Shown here piece after piece: positions 1 to 8,551 of a DNA stretch of 64,000 nt. Each line of letters opens with the position of its first letter. Position 1 is the first letter of the stretch. The DNA lies in the NCBI RefSeq assembly GCF_024171605.1, contig NZ_JALKAA010000005.1, positions 248,001 to 312,000 on the forward strand, read 5' to 3'. The notes beneath the pieces are model-generated. The model did not search any database. It was given only the letters and a program-made list of their open reading frames with translations, and was not told the DNA's origin. The position numbers and the translations under genes were made by a program. Source of the DNA: Pontibacter sp. HSC-36F09 (GTDB lineage Bacteria > Bacteroidota > Bacteroidia > Cytophagales > Hymenobacteraceae).

Positions 1-1405
1 GCCAAAACCTGTCACGCTCACCAGTGTAATAGCCGAAGATGGCAGCCTGAAGCTGGAATGGAAAAAGTACAGGGGAACGGGCTTCCAGAAGTACGAGATT
101 CTGCGGCATTACCCGGGCCAGTATAATCATGGTATGGTTGCTGCCACGATTACAGATCCGAACCAGACCACCTGGTTCGACTACGAATACCTGGGAGAGC
201 AGGTTTCCTACCGGGTCGTCACGCGGGTAAACGGGTACTACTATGACCTGCTCAGCAACTCGATCCCTTTCTTTTACCCGAAACCCCAGGTACTAAGCAG
301 TACCATCAGCCCAGCTAAAGAGCTTAAAATCACGTTCAGCTCCACTCCCTTCTACCGGAATTTTGGCAATTATGAACTGACACTAAATTCCAGCAAGGTC
401 ATCCGCCTGACCGATCCGAAGGACACCGTTGTTACCATACCTGCCAATATATTTGGGGAGGAGTTGCATGCCTCCCTGGCTACTTACTCCAGGTCCTACC
501 TCAGCCCCGGCTCCAGGTCTGTACTGAACTATGCCATACTGGAAGGTATAGGCGCTCCCTGGGGGCCACAGGACGTAGACAGGCTGTTCGGGAAAACCAC
601 TTCCGGAAAGCTTTACTTTGCTGACCGGGGCTATATCAAGGTCGTGGATGCAGACACCCGCCATGTCTTGCAGGAGCGAAATGTCATGTACGACCAGATC
701 GGCAGCGAGAAGCAGGATGTGATCTCGCAGGATGGCAAGCTCCTATACAGCATCATCAACTATGCCATCCACAAGCTGGACCCGCTTACACTACAAACAC
801 TGGAGCGCTATGAACTGAACGAACTACTGCCGGGTGAGTTCTATCATTTCAGTATGCTGGATGGGGTGAGCAACACCAACCGCCTGATTCTGCGGGCCCG
901 CAACGCAGAGTACGATCCGGATGATAAAGACATGGCCTATGTGATTGACATGGACCAGAAAAAGGTGATCACAGCCGTTGAGGCCGACCTGAATTATAGT
1001 TATGCCCTGATCAGCCCGGATGGGAAGACTATTAATGCTTCGGACCAGGTGTATGTAGAGCAATCCAAAGGCAGCTGGAAAAAACTGCTTATGACAAGAC
1101 AGGAGGCGAATAGCCTGAAGTTTCATACCGCCAGCCCGCTGTTCTTTACCACCAAAGGCACGACCATCTCCTTTTACTCCACCTCGGATGGCACCTTGCA
1201 GTCAACGCTTCAGACAGAAAGGGAGCTATACCCGATCGATACGGATCCGGTGACGGGCCATCTCTATGGCAGCAGTTATAACCAGCTCTTTATTTACAAC
1301 AGCAGTACAGGCCAGCTGGTCAACAAAGTTGATTTAGCGGATGGTACCTTGGTTTTCCTTTACAACAACACGCTCTATTCCGGCACTCGTTATCTTAAAT
1401 TGTAA
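1..1405 (+). CDS. Secreted Fn3-like / beta-propeller-like protein, 5' truncated
   Basis: The reading frame is open from base 2, so the N-terminus lies outside the window; a Met at 134 is only an internal codon. The first visible residues (about 1-100) look like a fibronectin type III domain, with the SLKLEWKKY strand and YEILRHYPG typical of such sandwiches. The remainder, with repeated GKLYFADRGYIKVVD, GKLLYSIINYAIHKLD and GHLYGSSYNQLFIYN blocks, resembles blades of a YVTN/WD-type propeller. No catalytic motif is visible. It is probably an extracellular or surface protein. The next gene begins 4 bases after the stop, so the two are probably cotranscribed. Function unknown. Confidence 0.7.
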   Translation, partial: PKPVTLTSVIAEDGSLKLEWKKYRGTGFQKYEILRHYPGQYNHGMVAATITDPNQTTWFDYEYLGEQVSYRVVTRVNGYYYDLLSNSIPFFYPKPQVLSSTISPAKELKITFSSTPFYRNFGNYELTLNSSKVIRLTDPKDTVVTIPANIFGEELHASLATYSRSYLSPGSRSVLNYAILEGIGAPWGPQDVDRLFGKTTSGKLYFADRGYIKVVDADTRHVLQERNVMYDQIGSEKQDVISQDGKLLYSIINYAIHKLDPLTLQTLERYELNELLPGEFYHFSMLDGVSNTNRLILRARNAEYDPDDKDMAYVIDMDQKKVITAVEADLNYSYALISPDGKTINASDQVYVEQSKGSWKKLLMTRQEANSLKFHTASPLFFTTKGTTISFYSTSDGTLQSTLQTERELYPIDTDPVTGHLYGSSYNQLFIYNSSTGQLVNKVDLADGTLVFLYNNTLYSGTRYLKL

Positions 1406-1409
1406 GGCT

Positions 1410-2129
1410 ATGTTATACCCGAAAACTTTCCTGCTGGCAGCCTGTCTGCTGCTAACTGCCAGCACAGCCATAGCCCAGTCTACCGTATACCTGGAGCCGC
1501 GGCTAGGCTTTGGGACTTTCCGGATGCAATCGATGAAGGGGCTGCAGCGCGTTATGATCGCCAACACCGGCCTGAATGCCAAAGCGACCGATACCTATGG
1601 CTCTTACTTTCAGTTTGGCCTCAATGTCGTGTCCGATATAGGGGAGCAATCCCGCATAGGATTTTTTATTGAGCACGGGTCTACCGGTGGCCGGGTGGCT
1701 TACGCAGACTACTCCGGTGAGTTTTTACTGGACACCCCGCTCAATTACAATGCCTTCGGCGGTTTGTTTTATCACCACCAGGCCATTAAAGAAAGCAAGT
1801 TAAGTTATGTGGCGGGGGCAGAATTGCATATGCTGATGACGAACATGAAGCTGCAGGCCTATACCAAGATAAACAGCTCGACCGAAAGCAGTGAAGATAA
1901 GTTTAACTCCTATGGTTTGGGCTTTAAGCCCTTTGTGGGCCTGCAGTACCCATTGATGCAATTCCCGACTACCCTCTCTTTAGGCTACTTTGTGGATACG
2001 AACTATCCCTTCCATGTGCCGGGCGAGCCAAAACAGCAACTTGTCATTAATAGCAACAACAAAACGATACAACCCGGCTGGAGCGGCCTGCGCGTCAATG
2101 TAGCTGTCTCTATCCCCATCGTCCGGTAG
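1410..2129 (+). CDS. Outer-membrane beta-barrel-like protein
   Basis: I chose the ATG at 1410, which gives 239 residues and a clean signal peptide (LLAACLLLTASTAIAQ). An upstream in-frame start at 1341 would overlap the preceding gene by 65 bases and bury the signal. The mature part has alternating hydrophobic and aromatic strands such as YFQFGLNVVSDIGEQSRIGF and closes with SGLRVNVAVSIPIV, as in small Bacteroidota outer-membrane barrels. It lies 4 bases behind the truncated propeller protein, which suggests that the two act together at the cell surface. No specific family recognised. Confidence 0.7.
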   Translation: MLYPKTFLLAACLLLTASTAIAQSTVYLEPRLGFGTFRMQSMKGLQRVMIANTGLNAKATDTYGSYFQFGLNVVSDIGEQSRIGFFIEHGSTGGRVAYADYSGEFLLDTPLNYNAFGGLFYHHQAIKESKLSYVAGAELHMLMTNMKLQAYTKINSSTESSEDKFNSYGLGFKPFVGLQYPLMQFPTTLSLGYFVDTNYPFHVPGEPKQQLVINSNNKTIQPGWSGLRVNVAVSIPIVR

Positions 2130-2133
2130 GCTC

Positions 2134-3030
2134 TCAACGGTGCTGCTCATACCTGTTCGCCTGCAATGTTTGCTGCAGCGCTTTGATTTCTGCTGCTGTT
2201 ATCGATGCACTCTTGCTGGCTAGCAACGCCTCCTCCAGCTGCTCCTCGGTGCGGATACCCAGCACCGCCGTAGTCACCGCAGGATGTTGCAAGGTATAGC
2301 GAACCGCAACCTCAACTGACTTGCGTTCATTACCTGCTACATGCTGTAGAGCCGCCGCCGCTTTCTGCACTTCCTCTAAGGTATAGCCGAGATATGGCTT
2401 GGCAGTTTTTCCGGCCAGCAGCCCCTGTGCCAGACTGCCTCGGACCAGCACGCCTATACCTTGCTCCTGCAACAGTTCCAGCACATCTTCCTCAGGTCTG
2501 CGGTCGAGCAAACTATACTGCAACATTACGCTCACGATATTGGAGCGCTTCACATACTCCCGAATCACGTTGGGCCGGATAGACGAGATACCGTAATTTC
2601 GGATTTTACCCTGTTGCTTGAGTAGTTCAAATGCTTCGATGGTTTCGTCAATCGGGTCGTCGATGGTGCCGCCATGCAGCTGGTACAGGTCGATGTAGTC
2701 GGTCTGCAGTCGCCGGAGACTCTCTTCCACGGCTTGCAGGATGTGACTTTTAGTAGGGTTCCAGTCCCAGCCACTGCCATCTGCCCGCCACTGATTACCG
2801 ACTTTAGTTGCGATGATCACTTTTTCACGCATCCCGGCAAACGCTTTCCCGACTGTTTCTTCGTTCGCTCCTTTGTCATACAAATCGGCCGTATCAAAGA
2901 AATTTACACCTTGCTCCAGCGCCCGGTGCAGGAGCCTGGCATTGGCCGCATGGTCGCTGCCCAGCGACATACATCCAAAGGCAATTTCACTTACCCGAAG
3001 GTTTGATTTCCCAAGTTGATTGTAGTTCAT
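2134..3030 (-). CDS. Aldo/keto reductase
   Basis: 298 residues, the usual length for the family. It starts with the typical LGKSNLRVSEIAFGCMSLG strand. The catalytic tetrad is visible as Asp46, Tyr51 (FFDTADLYDKG), Lys76 (IIATKVGNQ) and His119 (DLYQLHGG). The NADPH site is suggested by the C-terminal TTAVLGIRTEEQLEE segment. The family reduces aldehydes and ketones with NADPH in the cytoplasm; the substrate cannot be told from sequence. It is convergent with the upstream membrane protein (4 bases between stops) and is followed by a long repeat-containing gap on its 5' side. Confidence 0.92.
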   Translation of the reverse strand: MNYNQLGKSNLRVSEIAFGCMSLGSDHAANARLLHRALEQGVNFFDTADLYDKGANEETVGKAFAGMREKVIIATKVGNQWRADGSGWDWNPTKSHILQAVEESLRRLQTDYIDLYQLHGGTIDDPIDETIEAFELLKQQGKIRNYGISSIRPNVIREYVKRSNIVSVMLQYSLLDRRPEEDVLELLQEQGIGVLVRGSLAQGLLAGKTAKPYLGYTLEEVQKAAAALQHVAGNERKSVEVAVRYTLQHPAVTTAVLGIRTEEQLEEALLASKSASITAAEIKALQQTLQANRYEQHR

Positions 3031-3697
3031 GGCAGATGTTTAGCGTGGAAATTAACTATAGCGTGCCTGAAGCGAGAAGGTTGGGATGTACTCGATTTGG
3101 GTTGGCAACGGCGAAATCATAAATTCTTTACCCTAAGGATTGACTGGACTTTCTATGTACGATTAACATCCACTATCACCCCATCCCAGCCTTCCCCTAC
3201 AAACAGGTGAAGGAGTCTGTCATTGCCATCACACAGGTATAAGCGTTATAATTGCGGTTTCATGTGCATGATTAATATCACCCTGCCCCCTTCAAAGGAG
3301 GACTTTATGCTATTGCCATTCAACAGGTATAAGCTTTGTAGCACATGACCACTGGCAGGTGTAGCAAGAGTAACTTGCCCCTGAACCAACGAAGGTATAG
3401 CATTAGCCATGTGCACCGATGACGATTTTTTGTTTGAGCGGTCAGCGAGTTCAAAATCGTCTTGATTTTTTTTCTTACTTTTTTCATCAAGGAAAAAAGT
3501 GAGTGCCTGCCGCACAGGCGAAGCTATGAAACAAACGAATGGCTATACCTGTAGCTACTGTTGCTACAAAGCAAATATACCTATACCAGAGGACATACGA
3601 CAGCACACGCTCCCGCCATCACTTAAACATAGGAAACAACTAATTTTCCAGAATAAAACGTAAGTTTATACCACCAACACAAACAACTAAACCTAAC
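3031..3697. repeat. Intergenic region with degenerate dispersed repeat, copy 1 (about 3250-3530)
   Basis: This 667-base gap holds no convincing gene. From about 3250 to 3530 it carries ordered blocks that reappear, reverse-complemented, at about 14990-15345: a GCGGTTTCAT(A/G)TGCA block followed by CCTGCCCCCTTCAAAG, then CAGGTATAAGCT, then CTTGCCCCT, then GAGCG(T/G)TCAGCGAGT, and finally AAAGTGAGTGCC(T/C)GCCGCACAGGC. The spacers differ in length and sequence. A minus-strand ORF over 3246-3515 is best explained as a by-product of the repeat. The octamer AGGTATAG and near variants occur several times here. Confidence 0.6.
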
Positions 3698-4165
3698 ATG
3701 AGCCAAATCACCATCAACAGCCTCGAAGAACTGGAGTCGTACCAGGGGAAAGAACTGGGTGTATCGGAGTACCACACCATCACGCAGGAGCAGATCAAAA
3801 AATTTGCAGACGCCACCCTCGATCACCAGTGGATTCACCTGGACGAAAACCGCGCTACTATCGAAACGCCATTCCGGTCAACGATCGCGCACGGCTACCT
3901 GACGGTGTCGCTGCTACCTTACCTGTGGGGACAGATCGTGAAGATCGGGAATGTGAAGATGCAGGTGAACTACGAGATAGAAAGCCTTCGCTTTAACCAG
4001 GCGGTAACCGTGAACAGCCGGGTGCGACTGCGCGCCAAAATGCTTTCGGTAAAAAACCTGCGCGGCATCGCCAAAACGCAGATCGAAGTCACCCTCGAAA
4101 TCGAAAACAGCCGTAAACCCGCTTATACCGGCGTGGTCACGTTCCTGTATCACTTTAACGATTAA
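3698..4165 (+). CDS. MaoC-like (R)-hydratase / dehydratase
   Basis: 155 residues, a single hot-dog domain. The hydratase-2 signature is visible as FADATLDHQWIHLD (Asp42 and His47 region), followed by PFRSTIAHGYLTVSLLP, as in MaoC-like enoyl-CoA hydratases. Members hydrate trans-2-enoyl-CoA to the (R)-3-hydroxyacyl-CoA, or act on related acyl thioesters, in the cytoplasm as dimers. The next gene starts 35 bases downstream on the same strand, so cotranscription is likely. The acyl substrate is not determined. Confidence 0.9.
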   Translation: MSQITINSLEELESYQGKELGVSEYHTITQEQIKKFADATLDHQWIHLDENRATIETPFRSTIAHGYLTVSLLPYLWGQIVKIGNVKMQVNYEIESLRFNQAVTVNSRVRLRAKMLSVKNLRGIAKTQIEVTLEIENSRKPAYTGVVTFLYHFND

Positions 4166-4200
4166 CCGGCCTTTTGGCAGGCCATCCAGCTATACAATTT

Positions 4201-5433
4201 ATGAGTTCTTCAGCAGTAGCAAACCTCCGTGCAGCCTTCCCTGCCCTGCAGGAGTTGGGTGACAAAAAACCCTTTATTTATTTCGACGGACCCGGCGGTA
4301 CCCAAATGGCGCAACAGGCTATTGACGGTATGCTGGCCTACATTACAGGCGGTATGGCCAACCTGCACGGTGCTTTCCCGACCAGCGTGGGTACCGACAA
4401 CCTGCTGCTCGAAGGTCGTAAAGCGGTGGCAGACCTGCTGCACTGCGCTCCTGAAGAAGTAGCTTTCGGGCAGAACATGACCACGCTGGCTTTCAGCATT
4501 GCCCGCAGCTTAGGCAGCTTTTTGTCTGCTGAAGATGAAGTGGTAGTGACCGAAATGGACCACCGCGCCAACGTGGATCCCTGGGTAACGCTGGCCAAAG
4601 ACAAAGGTGCTCAAGTCAGATTCCTGGAACTCAACCCCGATACCTATACCCTGAACCTGGACAAGCTCGACGAGCTGATCACAGAAAAGACAAAATTGGT
4701 AGCTGTCGGGATGTCGTCGAATGTGACGGGGACGGTGACAGATGTCAGGCGGGTGATTGCGCGCGCCAAAGAGGTAAATGCGATCGTGGTGCTGGATGCC
4801 GTGCATACCGCACCGCACCTGCCCATCGACTTCCAGGGACTGGGCTGCGACATCCTGCTTTGCTCTGCTTATAAGTTTTTCGGTCCGCACATCGGTATCG
4901 CCGTGATCGCGGCTTCGCTTTTCGAGAAACTGCAGGTATACAAACTGGCGCCCGCCCCGCAGCAGATTCCCGACAAGCTCGAAACAGGAACACAAAACCA
5001 CGAAGCCATTGCCGGTCTGATCGGAGCTATCACTTTTATAGAGCAGTTGGGAGAAGGAAACAACCGAAGAGCGCGGTTAGTATCGGGAATGCAGCGGATA
5101 GAAGAACACGAGCAGCAGCTCACGGATCGCCTAGACAGTTTCCTGCGCCAGGTACCAAACCTGAAGCTATACCGTGCGGCTGAAGGCACCTACAAAACCC
5201 CAACCTTCGCTTTTACGCTGCCAGGTATAAAGGCCCGCGAAGTGACGAGCTGGTTTGCCGGGCACTACAACATGTGCATCGCCGACGGCCACTTCTACGC
5301 CTCCACTATGGCCGACAAACTCGGTGTAAACCCCATGGGCGGCTGGATCAGGATCGGCCTGGCTCCCTATAACACGATGGAGGAAGTAGCGCTGTTTGAG
5401 AAGGGGTTGAAGGAGTTTATGGCCACTCACTGA
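4201..5433 (+). CDS. Class V aminotransferase, cysteine-desulfurase-like (VC1184 type)
   Basis: I start at the ATG at 4201 (410 residues); a TTG nine codons upstream is less likely. It is a fold-type I PLP enzyme: the Schiff-base lysine is Lys225 (CSAYKFFGPH), the cofactor-binding Asp199 and His202 lie in VVLDAVHTAPH, and the stacking His121 is in VVVTEMDHRAN. The opening FIYFDGPGGTQM and the overall pattern match the VC1184-like branch of cysteine desulfurase-related proteins. A SufS-type RxGxHC active-site loop is not obvious; the equivalent region reads NMCIADGHFYA. Sulfur-donor activity is therefore uncertain, and another PLP lyase or aminotransferase role is possible. Confidence 0.85.
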   Translation: MSSSAVANLRAAFPALQELGDKKPFIYFDGPGGTQMAQQAIDGMLAYITGGMANLHGAFPTSVGTDNLLLEGRKAVADLLHCAPEEVAFGQNMTTLAFSIARSLGSFLSAEDEVVVTEMDHRANVDPWVTLAKDKGAQVRFLELNPDTYTLNLDKLDELITEKTKLVAVGMSSNVTGTVTDVRRVIARAKEVNAIVVLDAVHTAPHLPIDFQGLGCDILLCSAYKFFGPHIGIAVIAASLFEKLQVYKLAPAPQQIPDKLETGTQNHEAIAGLIGAITFIEQLGEGNNRRARLVSGMQRIEEHEQQLTDRLDSFLRQVPNLKLYRAAEGTYKTPTFAFTLPGIKAREVTSWFAGHYNMCIADGHFYASTMADKLGVNPMGGWIRIGLAPYNTMEEVALFEKGLKEFMATH

Positions 5434-5596
5434 ACATAATAAACGACTTAAAATTGCTCCGGCCTTAAGTTTATGATAAGCCTGGCGTATCAAGTTGACA
5501 AATCATTCATTCACTAGCCCGACCTTATAAATTCACAATTTCAAGGGTCTCGCACATAGGCACCAGTCCTCTAAATTCTTTTAGCAGCTAACGAAA

Positions 5597-5638
5597 ACCC
5601 ATGCTTTGCCATATTTTAGCAAAGCATGGGTTTTTTTC
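5597..5638 (+). terminator. Rho-independent terminator after the class V aminotransferase
   Basis: The arms ACCCATGCTTTGC and GCAAAGCATGGGT pair perfectly around a 9-base loop and are followed by seven T. The upstream A-run makes weak bidirectional action possible. The rest of the 5434-5829 gap holds no gene; its last 100 bases are A/T-rich and probably carry the promoter of the FAS1 gene. Confidence 0.85.
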
Positions 5639-5829
5639 ATCCGAACGAAGCTAATTCTCTTGCAAACAGCCTGATAATTTTAGTTAAGTGTTTAACATCG
5701 GGGTATTTAATGTACAAACATTGAAACATCATTACTTTAAAAGAGTAGAAATTTATAAGACTTGTCGCTTGATCAAAAAAGAAGCCAGGTCGAGATTTTT
5801 ATATTTTGTAACTATTAACTCAGAAAGCT

Positions 5830-6558
5830 ATGATGATGAAGAATATTTTGAAGCCGGTTGCCGTGATGACACTATCGACTTTTGTGCTGTATGGTTGCGC
5901 CAGCTCCGCCGAAACAACCGAAGCAACTGCTATGGAACAAGAGGCCACTTACAGTGAAACCGAGCGTATGGCGGGAAGTACTACCGATGAGGAAGGCCAG
6001 ATATTGGATGTGCTGGTTGTAGAGGAAAAGGCCATGGTGCCAGTCGGAACGATTGCCGTTACATCGCTGGCTCTGGAAAACCCCGTTCCGATTGATGATA
6101 TGTTTGATGACATTGACGATACAGAGCAGTATACGGTCATGGAACTGGCCAGAAAAAGTCCCAACCTCTCTACGTTTGTGAAGTTGATCGAGCAGGCCGG
6201 CCTGGAGAACGACCTGGAGCGTTTGGATAAAATGACGTTTTTCGCGCCAACAAACGAAGCCTTTGCCAAATTGCCGGAAGATAAGCTCGCCAAGCTGTTG
6301 CTAACTGACAACAGAGCCATACTTTCCGCCATGATGCAGGCACACATTTTACCTTCGGAGGTAGGCTCGGGGCAATTGCAGAGCAATACCAGAATTCGGA
6401 TGACAGATCAAAGTTACCTCCCTGTGAGTACCGATAACAGTGGTACCATCACCTCAGTCGGAAATGCACAGTTGATCAAGACGGATGTTGAAGCCTCTAA
6501 CGGCAGGATTCACGTGCTCGACTCCGTCATCATGCCATCCGCTGTTGTGGATCTATAA
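5830..6558 (+). CDS. Fasciclin (FAS1) domain lipoprotein
   Basis: 242 residues. The N-terminus is a lipoprotein signal with the lipobox L20-Y-G-C23, so the mature protein is probably anchored to a membrane by a lipidated Cys23. A disordered acidic/threonine linker (about 24-95) follows. Then comes one FAS1 domain (about 100-240) with its diagnostic FFAPTNEAFAKLP (H1) and GRIHVLDSVIMP (H2) motifs. FAS1 domains mediate adhesion or binding to surface polymers; the partner is unknown. The gene stands alone between two terminators. Confidence 0.93.
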   Translation: MMMKNILKPVAVMTLSTFVLYGCASSAETTEATAMEQEATYSETERMAGSTTDEEGQILDVLVVEEKAMVPVGTIAVTSLALENPVPIDDMFDDIDDTEQYTVMELARKSPNLSTFVKLIEQAGLENDLERLDKMTFFAPTNEAFAKLPEDKLAKLLLTDNRAILSAMMQAHILPSEVGSGQLQSNTRIRMTDQSYLPVSTDNSGTITSVGNAQLIKTDVEASNGRIHVLDSVIMPSAVVDL

Positions 6559-6618
6559 AGCACAACTGTCGGACTGCTATCCCGCACTTTTGTGGATAGT
6601 ACAAGCTAGACATAAATT

Positions 6619-6655
6619 AAAAAGCGCTGAAGGACATGTTCCCTCAGCGCTTTTT
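6619..6655. terminator. Bidirectional terminator between FAS1 gene and spoVR
   Basis: The perfect 12-base arms AAAAAGCGCTGA and TCAGCGCTTTTT flank a 13-base loop. A and T runs on either side allow it to serve both the plus-strand FAS1 gene and the minus-strand prkA-yhbH-spoVR operon that ends at 6717. Confidence 0.85.
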
Positions 6656-6716
6656 AGTTTTACAGGCAGGACTTACACATGGGCAGTTAAAGTGGATAAG
6701 CAATTGCCGCTATCTT

Positions 6717-8231
6717 CTACTTTATCTCAAAAGAACTCTCATTGATTCCCAACTTATTTTTGGAGTGCAGCTCCACCGGGAAACCCCACAGGTAGCGGAG
6801 GTGCGCCATGGTTTGCCGGGCGCTTTTGGTTTCGAGTTTGCGGTCCCGCTGCATGTAGTGCGTCAGATACAGCTTGCTGGTCTGGTGACGGTCTACGCGG
6901 GTAACCTGGATGTTGGGGATGTGGCTGGAACGGTCGTACTGTGCCGCCAACTGCTCGCGCACCCGTCGGTAGCCCCGCTCATTGTGTATGGCCCCGATCT
7001 CAAACTCCGTCTCGCCTTCGTTGTCGATGATCGTGAAGAGTTTCATGTCCCGGATCACTTTCGGGGAAAGGTACTGCATAATAAAACTGTCATCGCGGAA
7101 GTTCTCCATCACATACAGCACCTGGTCCAGCCAGTCTTTGCCGATCAAATCCGGGAACCAGGCCTTGTCCTCCTCGGTCGGCTCCTGACAAATGCGCTTG
7201 ATGTCCATGAAGATATTGAAACCCAGGGTATAGGGGTTGAGTCCGGAGTAGAACTTGCTGTTATACTCCGGTTGATAGAGCACGCCGCTGTGGCTCTTGA
7301 TGAACTCCAGCATGAAGCCGTCGTTGAGGAAGCCCTCCTCGAACATCTTGTTGATGATGTGGTAGTGCACAAAAGTTGCAAAGCCCTCGTTCATGACTTT
7401 GGTGGCCCCCTGCGGGTAAAAGTACTGCGACACTTTGCGGACAATGCGCACCAGTTCACGCTTCCAGGCTGGTAGTGCCGGGGCGTATTTCTCAATAAAA
7501 TAAAGGATATTGTCTTCAGGCTCTTTGGGGAAGCGCCCTTCGTCCAAGGTACCTGTATCCAGTTCAGCTGTGCTTTTGGGTAGCGTGCGCCACAGTTCAT
7601 TGTAGTTTTCGTGCCGGATCAAAGTGAGTTTCTTCAAGCGCTCGTTCTCTTCCAATGCCGACAGTTTAGACGGTTTTCTGTACTTATCGACCCCATAGTT
7701 CATGAGCGCATGCGCCGCGTCCAGCACCTTCTCCACCTCCTCTTCTCCGTGCTCCTCTTCGCAGCGTAGCACATACTCCCGCGCAAAAGCCATGTAGTCG
7801 ACAATCGAGTCGGCCGAGGTCCAGTCGAGGAACATGTAGTTGTTGGCAAAAAAGGCATTGTGGCCCTGGCAGGCGTGGGCGATCACGAGCAGCATCATAC
7901 AGGTGGAGTTGTTCTCCATGTTGTAGCTGATGCAGGGATTGGAGTTGATGACCAGTTCGTACGAGAGCCCCATGCGGCCCTTGCTGTAGTTGCTCTGGTT
8001 GAGCACGAAGTCCTTCCCAAACTTCCAGTGCGGGTACGAAGTGGGCAGTCCGGTGAGCGCATAAGCATCCAGCATCTGCTCCGACGTTACGACCTCGATC
8101 TGGTTTGGGTAAATTTTCAGCTTGAGGTACTCCTTCCCTATTCGGCTGATCACTTCATCGGCAGCCTGCAGCGTTTCATAATCCCAGTTCGGATCACAAA
8201 ACATCGCCCGGTATTTTTCTTTGTCTGTCAT
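6717..8231 (-). CDS. spoVR: SpoVR family protein (YcgB-like)
   Basis: 504 residues, the usual length for SpoVR/YcgB. The sequence matches the family throughout, for example the NWDYETLQAADEVISRIGKE start, the HACQGHNAFFANN segment and the YFYPQGATKVMNEGFATF stretch with its conserved histidines and acidic residues. No biochemical activity is established. Family members are induced in stationary phase or sporulation and genetically linked to prkA. It is the third gene of prkA-yhbH-spoVR, 320 bases behind yhbH with a repeat in the gap. Being in a non-sporulating lineage, it probably belongs to a starvation or stress response. Confidence 0.95.
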   Translation of the reverse strand: MTDKEKYRAMFCDPNWDYETLQAADEVISRIGKEYLKLKIYPNQIEVVTSEQMLDAYALTGLPTSYPHWKFGKDFVLNQSNYSKGRMGLSYELVINSNPCISYNMENNSTCMMLLVIAHACQGHNAFFANNYMFLDWTSADSIVDYMAFAREYVLRCEEEHGEEEVEKVLDAAHALMNYGVDKYRKPSKLSALEENERLKKLTLIRHENYNELWRTLPKSTAELDTGTLDEGRFPKEPEDNILYFIEKYAPALPAWKRELVRIVRKVSQYFYPQGATKVMNEGFATFVHYHIINKMFEEGFLNDGFMLEFIKSHSGVLYQPEYNSKFYSGLNPYTLGFNIFMDIKRICQEPTEEDKAWFPDLIGKDWLDQVLYVMENFRDDSFIMQYLSPKVIRDMKLFTIIDNEGETEFEIGAIHNERGYRRVREQLAAQYDRSSHIPNIQVTRVDRHQTSKLYLTHYMQRDRKLETKSARQTMAHLRYLWGFPVELHSKNKLGINESSFEIK

Positions 8232-8402
8232 GGTAGTTCGTTTTGAGATAACTTTTACCTGGAAATGAATGCTCTATCTTCGGCCCTATAGTTTCTCCCT
8301 TCCCTGAGAAAACAGAGTTAAATTTGTCTAACCCTTTGTCATCCTGAAAGGATCATGGTAGCAAGTAGCATAGGCTTAACTGAAAGAGCTGTGACCACAA
8401 AC

Positions 8403-8485
8403 TGTCATCTCGAATGCAAGGAGAGATATGAATTAATTTAGGGTAATGGCAATTATTCAGATTTCTCCCAAGGGTCGAAATGACA
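8403..8485. repeat. Imperfect inverted repeat of the TGTCATTTCGA...GGAGAAAT type
   Basis: The left arm begins TGTCATCTCGAATGCAAGG at 8403. The right arm (8458-8485) reads, on the minus strand, TGTCATTTCGACCCTTGGG followed by AGAAATCTG. The two arms agree over about 25 bases. Similar TGTCATTTCGA...GAGAAAT sequences recur between genes in many Bacteroidota. A third partial copy, TGTCATCCTGAAAGGATC, lies near 8338. The element sits in the 320-base gap between yhbH and spoVR, and its transcript could fold into a long hairpin inside the operon mRNA. Confidence 0.65.
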
Positions 8486-8551
8486 TAAATAGATAAGATT
8501 AGAGTTGAAGATATCGAATAATACCAATACTAATATCTAGGTAATCCTGAT

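Noticed and set aside
3016..3210. 64-residue plus-strand ORF
   Set aside because: It overlaps the start of the aldo/keto reductase on the other strand and has no recognisable features.
3246..3515. 89-residue minus-strand ORF
   Set aside because: It lies across the degenerate repeat; the second repeat copy does not keep the frame, so coding is unlikely.
6636..7475. 279-residue plus-strand ORF
   Set aside because: It is antisense to spoVR, which is a clear family member; the ORF has no family match in my reading.
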